This document shows, piece after piece, positions 1 to 7,281 of a stretch of DNA of 64,000 nucleotides. The position numbers were made by a program, and so were the translations under genes. Source of the DNA: Bacteroidales bacterium (GTDB lineage: Bacteria; Bacteroidota; Bacteroidia; Bacteroidales; GCA-2748055); the NCBI GenBank assembly GCA_016936975.1, contig JAFGWU010000022.1, positions 1 to 64,000 of the forward strand. The letters are read 5' to 3'. How positions within the stretch are numbered: the stretch's first letter is position 1; each line of letters begins with the position of its first letter. The notes under the pieces were generated by a model. The model was given only the letters and a program-made list of their open reading frames with translations, was not told where the DNA came from and ran no database searches.

Positions 1-1
1 T

Positions 2-89
2 CGCCCATTCGCCCATTCGCCCATTCGCCCATTCGCCTATTCGCCTATTCGCCTATTCGTTCATTCGCTTATTTGCTCATTTGCTTATT
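2..89. repeat. 8-bp tandem repeat (CGCCCATT)n, about 11 copies
   Basis: The unit CGCCCATT is repeated four times exactly. It then drifts through CGCCTATT (three copies), CGTTCATT, CGCTTATT, TGCTCATT and TGCTTATT. Decay increases toward the SRP RNA gene. The left end is cut by the window edge, so the array may be longer. The last, degenerate units supply the TTTG at 80-83 that looks like the -33 element of the SRP RNA promoter. The unit is not a multiple of three and lies in no recognisable reading frame. Confidence 0.9.
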
Positions 90-111
90 CCCCTGATGTT
101 TCTTACCTTTG
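80..111 (+). promoter_or_regulatory. Bacteroidota-type promoter of the SRP RNA
   Basis: TTTG at 80-83 and TACCTTTG at 104-111 are separated by 20 bases. This matches the Bacteroidota consensus TTTG-N19-20-TAnnTTTG. The RNA 5' end predicted from the terminal helix (118) lies seven bases downstream, as expected. Confidence 0.8.
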
Positions 112-117
112 TACTCC

Positions 118-214
118 GGGCAAGTCTTATACGACCAGCTCCTGCTGAATTCCCCCAGGACCGGAAGGTAGCAAGGGTAGGCGGTTGTAGCGGTGCGATA
201 TAAGGAGCTTGCCC
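118..214 (+). ncRNA. ffs: Signal recognition particle RNA, small bacterial (4.5S) type
   Basis: The RNA scaffold of the SRP binds Ffh and helps target nascent membrane and secreted proteins to the translocon. The ends GGGCAAG (118-124) and CTTGCCC (208-214) form the terminal helix, continued by TCTTATA pairing with TATAAGGA. The apical region contains CAGGACCGGAAGGTAGCA (from about 156), the Ffh-binding core with the GGAA tetraloop, close to the E. coli AGGTCCGGAAGGAAGCA. The length of about 97 nt fits the short Gram-negative form lacking the Alu domain. A T-run follows directly at 215-220 and would end transcription. Confidence 0.92.
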
Positions 215-294
215 TTTTTTTATTTTAAAAATTTCTGCTTTTATTCGGATTCATTTTCTTAAATTCACTCCGTTTTTAACTAATACGGATCATC

Positions 295-831
295 ATGGAA
301 GAAAAAACTAACACCCCTTTGTTAAAACCGGCATTGATCTATGGATTAATTTCCGCCTTTATTGGTATCCTCCTGAGCGTGGTTTTCCATCTTCTTGACC
401 TGAGCATGAAAAATTGGGTTGGATGGGTCTCTATTGCTGTCAGCATCCTCGTGGTCATATATCTTTTACGGGCCTACCGGAACGAATATCTGGGAGGTTA
501 TGCCACCTATGGTCAGCTTATTCTCATGGCCCTGCTCATTGGTTTGGTCTCCTCCGCCATCACTGCTCTTTACACTTATCTGCTGTATACCGTCATTGAT
601 CCGGATCTTCTGGAACGGATGAGGATTATGGCCGAGGAACGTATAATGAATAACCCGAGAATCTCGGAAAGCACCTACGATACCATCATAGAAAGGTTGG
701 ATAAACGAATGACCGTGAGCCGGATGACTGTCAATTCGCTGATTGCCGGGACTGTGGCCACATTCATTATCGGCCTGATCGTATCTGCCTTCCTAAAGAA
801 GGAAAGCACCCCGGAAGGGATGGGTTCCTGA
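295..831 (+). CDS. DUF4199 family integral membrane protein
   Basis: A 178-residue hydrophobic protein with about four predicted membrane helices (roughly residues 11-32, 41-58, 70-95 and 146-166). A charged loop between the third and fourth helix contains an RM/ER-rich stretch. The pattern and length match DUF4199, a family of unknown function largely confined to Bacteroidota. The stop codon lies 13 bases before the next start, so it is probably co-transcribed with the following glycosyltransferase, a common pairing in this phylum. It may assist membrane glycolipid synthesis, but that is inference from the neighbour. Confidence 0.75.
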   Translation: MEEKTNTPLLKPALIYGLISAFIGILLSVVFHLLDLSMKNWVGWVSIAVSILVVIYLLRAYRNEYLGGYATYGQLILMALLIGLVSSAITALYTYLLYTVIDPDLLERMRIMAEERIMNNPRISESTYDTIIERLDKRMTVSRMTVNSLIAGTVATFIIGLIVSAFLKKESTPEGMGS

Positions 832-844
832 AAGAAAAAGCATT

Positions 845-1795
845 ATGGACGTATCCGTTGTTGTTCCCCTTTATAATGAAGAGGAGTCCCTTCCTGAGCT
901 TTCTGGCTGGATTGAAAGGGTGATGAAGGAACATGACCTCAGTTATGAAATTATATTTGTGGATGACGGCAGCAATGATGGTTCCTGGAAGGTGATCGAG
1001 ACATTAAAGGGCAGCAATGATAATATCAGAGGGATAAAGTTACGCCGGAATTACGGAAAGTCTGCCGCACTTCACCTGGGATTTCAGGCTGCGGAGGGAG
1101 ATGTCGTGATTACTATGGATGCTGACCTTCAGGACAGTCCGGAAGAGATTCCCGGGATGCGCAAAATGATTATGGAGGAAGGGTACGATGTTGTTTCCGG
1201 ATGGAAAAAGAAGCGGTACGATCCGTTCCTCACAAAAAACCTGCCCAGCAAACTTTTCAACTGGGCGGCCCGGAAAGTTAGCCGGATAAAATTGCACGAT
1301 TTTAATTGCGGATTGAAAGCGTACCGAAACAATGTCATTAAAAGCGTTGAGGTATATGGAGAGATGCACCGGTATATCCCCGTGCTGGCCAAAGGCAGTG
1401 GATTTACGCGGATAGGAGAGAAGATTGTCCAGCACAGGGAGCGAAAATATGGCACGACCAAATTCGGAATGGAACGCTTCATCAACGGATTCCTGGACCT
1501 GCTCACTATCTCGTTCCTGACCCGGTTCGGCAAAAAACCGATGCATCTGTTCGGGACGCTCGGTTCGCTGGTTTTTTTTATCGGTTTCATCATAGCAATT
1601 GTCTTGGGAGCCGATAAGCTGGTAGCGCTTTCCCGTCATGTTCCCCAGCGGCTCATTGCTGACAGTGCCCTGTTTTATATCGCCCTCACAAGCATGATCA
1701 TCGGGACATTGCTGTTTATCGGGGGATTCCTGGGGGAGCTGGTCTCACGAAACGCCACAGAACGCAATCATTACCAGGTGGAAAAGAGAATTTAG
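845..1795 (+). CDS. GT2 family glycosyltransferase with C-terminal membrane anchor (DPM1/GtrB-like)
   Basis: Predicted to transfer a sugar from a nucleotide donor to a lipid carrier, such as undecaprenyl phosphate, at the inner face of the cytoplasmic membrane. The GT-A domain starts at residue 1 with VVPLYNEEESLPEL. It continues with DDGSNDGSW (40-48) and the metal-binding DADLQD (92-97). A basic YGTTKFG segment near residue 203 precedes two hydrophobic helices at about 235-260 and 275-300. This layout is that of bactoprenol glucosyltransferases and dolichol-phosphate mannose synthases. The exact sugar cannot be read from sequence. Its stop codon abuts the stop of the convergent hddC gene with no spacer. 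Confidence 0.85.
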   Translation: MDVSVVVPLYNEEESLPELSGWIERVMKEHDLSYEIIFVDDGSNDGSWKVIETLKGSNDNIRGIKLRRNYGKSAALHLGFQAAEGDVVITMDADLQDSPEEIPGMRKMIMEEGYDVVSGWKKKRYDPFLTKNLPSKLFNWAARKVSRIKLHDFNCGLKAYRNNVIKSVEVYGEMHRYIPVLAKGSGFTRIGEKIVQHRERKYGTTKFGMERFINGFLDLLTISFLTRFGKKPMHLFGTLGSLVFFIGFIIAIVLGADKLVALSRHVPQRLIADSALFYIALTSMIIGTLLFIGGFLGELVSRNATERNHYQVEKRI

Positions 1796-2500
1796 CTAAG
1801 GAAATAAATAAGGCAGTTCCCTGCGGGCTTTTTCATAGTCCTCAGGAATTCCGATATCGATGAAGTAATCGGAACATTTTAATGCGTAAATCCGGAGCTC
1901 CTTTATTGTGCGCTCCAGGAAACCGCTCTCAAACGAGAAGGATCCGGGAAGTTCGAAGCGGCCTAATAGAGACGGTTTCATGATGTAAATGCCGCCATTT
2001 ATATACCCCATAGTTGCTTTCTCAGCAGCAGAGAAACCTGTTACTGCGGATCCCTTCATCTTCACAATCCCGTATCTTCTGATACCGTGCATTTGTCTGA
2101 CGGCCATGACCAAGTCGGCATCGTGGCGGTAATAGAATGTTTCGAGATCTTTCAGATTGACATTGAAGAAAGTATCCCCGTTCAGGATGAAAACGAGGTC
2201 GCCCTGAATGTAATTCAGTGCGTAACGGATGGCTCCCCCTGTTCCGAGGGGCTCATCCTCAATAGCGTAGGTAAGGTCTATGCCGTAATGGGCGTTGCCG
2301 AAATGGGATTTTATCAGGGAGTGTCTGAACCCTACAGAGAGTACGATATGCCGGATATTAAATGCAGAAAGGTAGCGGAGCAGGTAGGCAAGAAAAGGTT
2401 GGCCCCCGATGGGAGCCATCGGTTTCGGCCGGTCTTTCAAAACCGGCTGTAAGCGGGTTCCCAGTCCCCCGGCAAGTATGATGGCTTCATCGCAATGCAT
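1796..2500 (-). CDS. hddC: D-glycero-D-manno-heptose 1-phosphate guanylyltransferase-like nucleotidyltransferase
   Basis: A 234-residue nucleotidyltransferase predicted to activate a sugar 1-phosphate with GTP. It has the signature LAGGLGTRL (9-17) followed by RPKPMAPI (24-31), then EDEPLGTGGA (81-90) and NGDT (107-110). These are the nucleotide and metal sites of this superfamily. The specific call rests on the adjacent GHMP kinase, only seven bases upstream in the same operon. HddA and HddC are successive steps toward GDP-D-glycero-alpha-D-manno-heptose, used in surface glycans. The earlier enzymes GmhA and GmhB are not in the window. Another sugar nucleotide remains possible. Confidence 0.75.
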   Translation of the reverse strand: MHCDEAIILAGGLGTRLQPVLKDRPKPMAPIGGQPFLAYLLRYLSAFNIRHIVLSVGFRHSLIKSHFGNAHYGIDLTYAIEDEPLGTGGAIRYALNYIQGDLVFILNGDTFFNVNLKDLETFYYRHDADLVMAVRQMHGIRRYGIVKMKGSAVTGFSAAEKATMGYINGGIYIMKPSLLGRFELPGSFSFESGFLERTIKELRIYALKCSDYFIDIGIPEDYEKARRELPYLFP

Positions 2501-2507
2501 GGCCGGA

Positions 2508-3533
2508 TTAAATGTTTTTCCAGGTTTTCAATCCACTCTTGGTGAACTCGAAAGGTTCCACTTTACCGTTGAAACGCTTAAGAGCTTTGACGACCTCGTG
2601 CCTGGTGTTCCGGGGACAGAAAAAAAACATGAATCCCCCGCCACCTGCACCCGATATCTTGCCTCCGGTGGACCCGGCGCGGATCGCTGCCCGGTAAATC
2701 TCCAGAAGGTTCTGATTCACGATACCCTCTGCCATCTGCTGTTTGTATTCCCATCCAAAGTTCAACACCTCACCCATCCGGTTCAATTCGCCCCTGAGCA
2801 GGAGTTCTTTCATCAGTATAGCCTGCTTTTTGATATTATGCATGGCCTCTACCGATTCGGTCTTTTTGTTCAGCACGTTCTGTCGCTGTGCTTCGATTAT
2901 TTGGGAGGAGAGCCGGCTGGTTTCAGTGTTGTAAAGCACCAGGTTGTAAGAGAGTTCATCCAGAATTTCATTTTTGATCCGAAGAGGATTTACGATGACT
3001 TTGCCCCTGTCGTAAAATTCCATGAAATTGACACCTCCGAAAGTGGCGGCATACTGGTCCTGCTTTCCACCCGACATGCCCATGTCTTCCCGTTCGATCA
3101 GGTAAGCCAGGTGCGCCAGGTCATACTCTCCGAGTGCCAGGTTCAGCCATTCCTGGAATGCCCCGACAATGGCTGTAACAAGAGTAGATGAACTTCCCAG
3201 CCCCGAACCCGGAGGGGCATCCACATGGGTGATCAGTTCAAAGGAGAGCGGTTTGCCGGTGAAATCCCTGACAATCCGGTTGTATATCCCTTTGATCAGA
3301 GCCAGGTCGCCTTCCGGTTCCAGGTATTCGGTCGATTCTAGTTCCACCCGGATATGGTTATCAATCGCATTGAGAATGATTTTTTGATCACTCCGGGGAA
3401 GGACGGTAGCGTATGCATATTTGTTGATCGTTGCATTAAGAATGGCGCCTCCATAGATATCGGAGTAGGGTGAGACATCCGAACCTCCGCCGGCAAATCC
3501 GATCCGTAAAGGAGCTTTACTTCTGATAATCAT
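2508..3533 (-). CDS. hddA: D-glycero-D-manno-heptose 7-phosphate kinase-like GHMP kinase
   Basis: A 341-residue GHMP-superfamily sugar kinase. The N-terminus, with KAPLRIGFAGGGSDVSPY (6-23), is typical of heptose 7-phosphate and fucose kinases. The ATP-binding motif PPGSGLGSSS lies at 107-116 and a glycine-rich SGAGGGGF segment near residue 296. It would phosphorylate C1 of the heptose, giving the substrate of the neighbouring HddC. It starts with ATG five bases after the upstream glycosyltransferase ends, so the three genes read as one transcription unit. Confidence 0.78.
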   Translation of the reverse strand: MIIRSKAPLRIGFAGGGSDVSPYSDIYGGAILNATINKYAYATVLPRSDQKIILNAIDNHIRVELESTEYLEPEGDLALIKGIYNRIVRDFTGKPLSFELITHVDAPPGSGLGSSSTLVTAIVGAFQEWLNLALGEYDLAHLAYLIEREDMGMSGGKQDQYAATFGGVNFMEFYDRGKVIVNPLRIKNEILDELSYNLVLYNTETSRLSSQIIEAQRQNVLNKKTESVEAMHNIKKQAILMKELLLRGELNRMGEVLNFGWEYKQQMAEGIVNQNLLEIYRAAIRAGSTGGKISGAGGGGFMFFFCPRNTRHEVVKALKRFNGKVEPFEFTKSGLKTWKNI

Positions 3534-3538
3534 CGATT

Positions 3539-4702
3539 TTATTTTTCTGGTTCAAGATTCCTTCCGATTAGCTCAAAAATATTTCTGACCATCCGGTCCC
3601 ATCCGAACTTTTTTTTCTCAATAGCCACATTCGCTGAAAAAGATTCTTCCAGGTTCCTCTCATAAAACTCTGATATGGCACGGGCAATTTCATCAGGTTC
3701 CCGGTTTACTACAAATCCGGCGCGCCTGTCGGGGACTATTTCCGGCAATCCCCCGACGTTGGTTACCACCATCGGTTTATCGAAGTGATATGCTATCTGT
3801 GAAATTCCACTCTGGGTGGCAGACCGGTAAGGCTGAACCACCAGGTCACTGGCCGAAAAATAGTATTTAACCTCGAAATCGGGAATAAAATCCTTATGCA
3901 GTACAATCCGGTCAGTCAACTTATGCTCTTTGATAAGATTCATATAGGGAGTGGCATCCGTATAAAATTCCCCCGCAATGATGAGGCTGACGTCGGTTTG
4001 GCTGAACTCTTTCGAAGCCATGGCCCGGATGAGCAGATCAAGACCCTTGTATTCCCTGATGAATCCGAAAAAGAGTATGTACTGTGTTCCGGGATCCAGT
4101 CCGAGATACTTTTTCGCTTCCGTTTTGTCGATCTTTTCCCCGAAGTGGTCATAAAGTGGGTGTGGACAGTATCTGCGCGGTTTTTCCCTGTTAAACTGCC
4201 CGATATCCTCGATGACCGATTCAGACATTGCAACGAATCCGTCGACGGGTTTGATAAAGTAGCGGGTAAAAGCCCGGTCGCCGGGACGCTTCTCGTGCGG
4301 GATGATGTTGTCGAGGATGGATACAACCTTCGAATGCCTGTTCCTTTTGATCATCCTTCCCAGTGTCCCGAAACATGGACCCATAAAGGGGAGCCAGTAT
4401 TTGATTATCACAAGATCGGGTTTTGCTCTGCGTAACCGGCAACCCACCTTGATCCAGTTGATCGGATTGATGGAATTGATAGATGCATTGATACGGAGGT
4501 CGGCGGGGGCTTCCCAGTCGGCATACTGGGTTTTTCCCGGGAAGAGGAACTTCGGGTACTGAAGCGTGAAGGTTTCAATGGTCACCGTGCAATCTGAGTG
4601 CTGAAATTCCCTGGCCAGACGTTCATTATATGCAGCGAGGCCGCCCCTGAGGGGCCATGCTGACCCAATAATGACAACGGTAAAATTTTTCACCTCCTCC
4701 AA
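3539..4702 (-). CDS. GT4-like glycosyltransferase family 1 protein
   Basis: A 387-residue GT-B fold glycosyltransferase for a surface glycan. The acceptor half opens with VVIIGSAWPLRGGLAAYNERLA. The donor half has ILFFGFIREYKGLDLLIRAM and the sugar-nucleotide site VVTNVGGLPEIVPD near residues 315-328. The first codon used here is TTG inside GGAGGAGGTG. No ATG exists nearby, and a GTG three codons later is the alternative, so the exact start is uncertain. It is the first gene of the hddA-hddC unit, which suggests it works on the same heptose-containing polymer. Confidence 0.82.
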   Translation of the reverse strand: MEEVKNFTVVIIGSAWPLRGGLAAYNERLAREFQHSDCTVTIETFTLQYPKFLFPGKTQYADWEAPADLRINASINSINPINWIKVGCRLRRAKPDLVIIKYWLPFMGPCFGTLGRMIKRNRHSKVVSILDNIIPHEKRPGDRAFTRYFIKPVDGFVAMSESVIEDIGQFNREKPRRYCPHPLYDHFGEKIDKTEAKKYLGLDPGTQYILFFGFIREYKGLDLLIRAMASKEFSQTDVSLIIAGEFYTDATPYMNLIKEHKLTDRIVLHKDFIPDFEVKYYFSASDLVVQPYRSATQSGISQIAYHFDKPMVVTNVGGLPEIVPDRRAGFVVNREPDEIARAISEFYERNLEESFSANVAIEKKKFGWDRMVRNIFELIGRNLEPEK

Positions 4703-4741
4703 TTTGCCTGTAAATATAATATTTACATGAGGACAAATAAA

Positions 4742-5656
4742 TCATTTGATCGATTTATTGATTTCAGATTCCACCCAGGCAATCATTCCCTGAACATCGG
4801 CAGGGTGGAACCATCGGTAGAGATTATCTTTTCTAAACCAGGTCATCTGCTTGCGGGCATATTTCCTGGTGTTGCCTTTTATCTGATCCACCGCATCCTC
4901 AAGCCTGACTGTGCCGTCGAGAAACTGGAAGAGTTCACGATAACCGACACTTTTCAGGGCGGTACAGTTCCTCAACGGGCTAAGTTTCCTGACTTCATCC
5001 AGCAGGCCGGTCTCCATCATTCTTTCGACCCGGCTGTTTATCCGGCTGTAAAGTTGTTCCCTTTCCATATCCAGAGCCAACCGGATAATACCGAAATCCC
5101 GTTTCTTCCGCTCGTTTTTAAGAAAGGTCGAGTAGGGCTGGCCGGTTTGAATGGAGACCTCAAGTGCTTTCAGAATGCGAAGAGGATTTTTGAGATCAAC
5201 TTTCTCGTAGGAGGCCGGATCCAGCTTTTTCAGAGTTTTTGTTAAGGCATTCAGCCCTTTGTTACGGTACTGCTCGGCAAGCGATTCCCTGATATCCCGG
5301 TCGACGGCCGGCAGGTCATCGATGCCCGAACAGACGGCATCGATATAGAGTCCGGATCCGCCGACCATCAGCACCAGGTCAACTTTCTGAAAAAGGGTAT
5401 TCAGCAGATCGAGCACCTCAAATTCATAGAGGGAGGCATTGTAATACTGCTCTACCGGGATGGTCTGTATGAAATGATGCTTTGCCTGTTCAAGTTCCTC
5501 TCTGGACGGCACAGCTGTGCCTATGGCGGTTTCCCGGTAAATCTGGCGGGAGTCTGCCGAGATGATCTCGGTCTGAAAATGCCGGGCGAGATGGATACCG
5601 CATTCAGTTTTCCCGATAGCAGTGGGACCAGTAACAACGACCAGGTGTTTATTCAT
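4742..5656 (-). CDS. miaA: tRNA dimethylallyltransferase
   Basis: MiaA adds a dimethylallyl group to N6 of A37 in tRNAs reading codons that start with U. The ATP-like P-loop GPTAIGKT is at residues 10-17 and is followed by DSRQIYRETAIGT, the conserved prenyl-acceptor region. The length of 304 residues is normal. The frame stays open upstream to 5776, but the ATG at 5656 puts the P-loop at its usual place. It also gives an 8-base overlap (ATGAATAA) with the upstream gene, which indicates translational coupling. Confidence 0.93.
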   Translation of the reverse strand: MNKHLVVVTGPTAIGKTECGIHLARHFQTEIISADSRQIYRETAIGTAVPSREELEQAKHHFIQTIPVEQYYNASLYEFEVLDLLNTLFQKVDLVLMVGGSGLYIDAVCSGIDDLPAVDRDIRESLAEQYRNKGLNALTKTLKKLDPASYEKVDLKNPLRILKALEVSIQTGQPYSTFLKNERKKRDFGIIRLALDMEREQLYSRINSRVERMMETGLLDEVRKLSPLRNCTALKSVGYRELFQFLDGTVRLEDAVDQIKGNTRKYARKQMTWFRKDNLYRWFHPADVQGMIAWVESEINKSIK

Positions 5657-6194
5657 CCGGCGGAAAATCAAAGGGATAGTCTGATTCAGGAAATTCCTGA
5701 TCGTAATCCTCTTCATCCGGTTCACCTGAACCGGACGGATAGCAATCATCTGAATACCCGGATTGGTTCGCGTCATCAGTCATGAACTGCAACTGCGGCG
5801 GTGGAGTGCCTGATAGAGAGGTGACAAGCGGGGTCGGATTCAGGGATTTCCTGTCGAATGTATTCATCAACTCAATGAAAAAGGCCCTTTCGGAGAAGAA
5901 ATCGAATATATAAAGCAAACGCTGGTTTTTTTCATAAATGTTATTCCCCAGGAGCGCATTCTCCATGGTTTCTGATAGTTGGTCATCCTCTTCCTGCATA
6001 TCAATCAGGGTAATCTCCCGCAGTTTCTCCCAATTTTCATTTGTGATGAAGAAGGAAGCCAGCTGCGTGGGATCGTAATTCAGATTCTTCTGCAGAACCG
6101 TGTGAAAATCCAGGAAAGTATCGGATTCATCAATTAAGATGTCCATGCAAAAATCTTTTTCTTCATCGGAGAGGATTCTGAACAGATACAGCAT
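5649..6194 (-). CDS. PRiA4_ORF3-like (IS1096 passenger TnpR-like) domain protein
   Basis: A 181-residue protein whose N-terminal ~115 residues (YLFRILSDEEKDF, SFFITNENWEKL, QRLLYIFDFFSERAFF) fit the plasmid pRiA4b ORF-3-like fold. The C-terminal ~45 residues are strongly acidic and proline-rich. The database name mentions a transposon passenger, but nothing mobile surrounds it and members are common beside miaA in Bacteroidota. Function unknown. The frame opens with TTG at 6212, overlapping the previous gene. The ATG at 6194 is preferred because it starts at the usual family N-terminus. Confidence 0.7.
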   Translation of the reverse strand: MLYLFRILSDEEKDFCMDILIDESDTFLDFHTVLQKNLNYDPTQLASFFITNENWEKLREITLIDMQEEDDQLSETMENALLGNNIYEKNQRLLYIFDFFSERAFFIELMNTFDRKSLNPTPLVTSLSGTPPPQLQFMTDDANQSGYSDDCYPSGSGEPDEEDYDQEFPESDYPFDFPPDE

Positions 6195-6201
6195 GCCCGG
6201 A

Positions 6202-7278
6202 TCAATTATCAATTAAAAAGCGCAGGGTATCCACTCCGTCCGCATAATCCCAAGGCAATGGTTTCTGGGTTGAACCGGGCGGAATAACACCCTCCATGAA
6301 AGGTTTCGCAGAAACCACGCACTGCAGTTGATCCCGCTGAATGGATACATATTGTCTTAACTGCTCAATATCCGAATATTTTTCATAATAAACAACTCCA
6401 ACCGGACCGGATAATCCCCGATCCTCCTTAAGGAGGAAGGCTCCGTTATCCAGGAACGGGATCCCGTTCATGACATAGATGGTCCGGTAATAATCTATAT
6501 TGTTGGCATATTTATGGTGATGATACAAGTAATTGTAAGATTCATAAAGCGAAAGCAACCCGGAAGGATCGTATGATTTCGGAACAAATAGTTTTGTCAC
6601 ATTCCGGCATCCCAGGCCGAAATAGGTAAAAATATCCCTCCCGAGATCCTTTAATTGAGAATCGGATTCGGTGCCGGTAAGCACTGCTATGGAGTTCCTG
6701 TTCTTCCGGATAATGGAAGGTATATTCCGGAAATAATATTCAAAGTAACGGGACGTGTTACTGCTTCCTGTTGCAATGACGGCATCGATTCCTGTAAGCG
6801 GTGTTTCGGGAAATACAATTTTGTCTGCTAAAGCGGGATTAATGGTTTTAACCACTTCTGCAACAGCCTTAATAAGGTGCTCATCTTTTGAAGATGTTTT
6901 GATGATAATCCGGTTCCCCGTTACCAGGGTTGAAAGGAAATCATGGAATCCGACAAGGGGGATATTCCCTGCCATTACGACACCGACACTCTTTACAGGC
7001 ATGTTCCTTTTTTCAAGCTCCGGATAGTTCCTGAACCATTGTTCCAGGTGTTCTTTTTCAATTAGCTGTCTGACCCCCCTGAGGGCCTCCAGTACGAATT
7101 CTTCGGTGAACCATGGATTGTACCATTGCACATCTTTGATCAGCCTGCCGAATGATTCATAATGAAGTTGATTGACTTCGTTTAGTCTCTGATCCCCCGC
7201 ATGGGTTTCGGTCAGGAACTGATCGATGAATTTGCCCAGGAGCACAAAAGTGTTTATGGTCTGCTCCAGTTTTTCCAC
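6202..7278 (-). CDS. Acyl-CoA reductase (LuxC-like) family protein
   Basis: A 358-residue member of the LuxC/aldehyde dehydrogenase superfamily. It has VGVVMAGNIPLVGFHDFLSTLVTGNRIIIK near residues 98-127, AVIATGSSNTSRYF and the likely catalytic-cysteine region FTYFGLGCRNVTKLFVP. The family is predicted to reduce acyl-CoA to aldehyde with NAD(P)H. The physiological acyl group in Bacteroidota is not known. The start is GTG, three bases after the aconitase stop codon, so it is co-transcribed and probably translationally coupled with that gene. Confidence 0.78.
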   Translation of the reverse strand: MEKLEQTINTFVLLGKFIDQFLTETHAGDQRLNEVNQLHYESFGRLIKDVQWYNPWFTEEFVLEALRGVRQLIEKEHLEQWFRNYPELEKRNMPVKSVGVVMAGNIPLVGFHDFLSTLVTGNRIIIKTSSKDEHLIKAVAEVVKTINPALADKIVFPETPLTGIDAVIATGSSNTSRYFEYYFRNIPSIIRKNRNSIAVLTGTESDSQLKDLGRDIFTYFGLGCRNVTKLFVPKSYDPSGLLSLYESYNYLYHHHKYANNIDYYRTIYVMNGIPFLDNGAFLLKEDRGLSGPVGVVYYEKYSDIEQLRQYVSIQRDQLQCVVSAKPFMEGVIPPGSTQKPLPWDYADGVDTLRFLIDN

Positions 7279-7281
7279 GGA

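Noticed and set aside
2-89. CRISPR array
   Set aside because: The unit is only 8 bp with no spacers, and no cas genes are nearby.
2409-3191. Plus-strand frame of 260 codons opposite hddA
   Set aside because: It is fully antisense to a well-supported GHMP kinase and has no family resemblance.
5649-6194. Transposon passenger gene as a sign of a mobile element
   Set aside because: The family name is historical. There is no transposase, inverted repeat or change of context around it.
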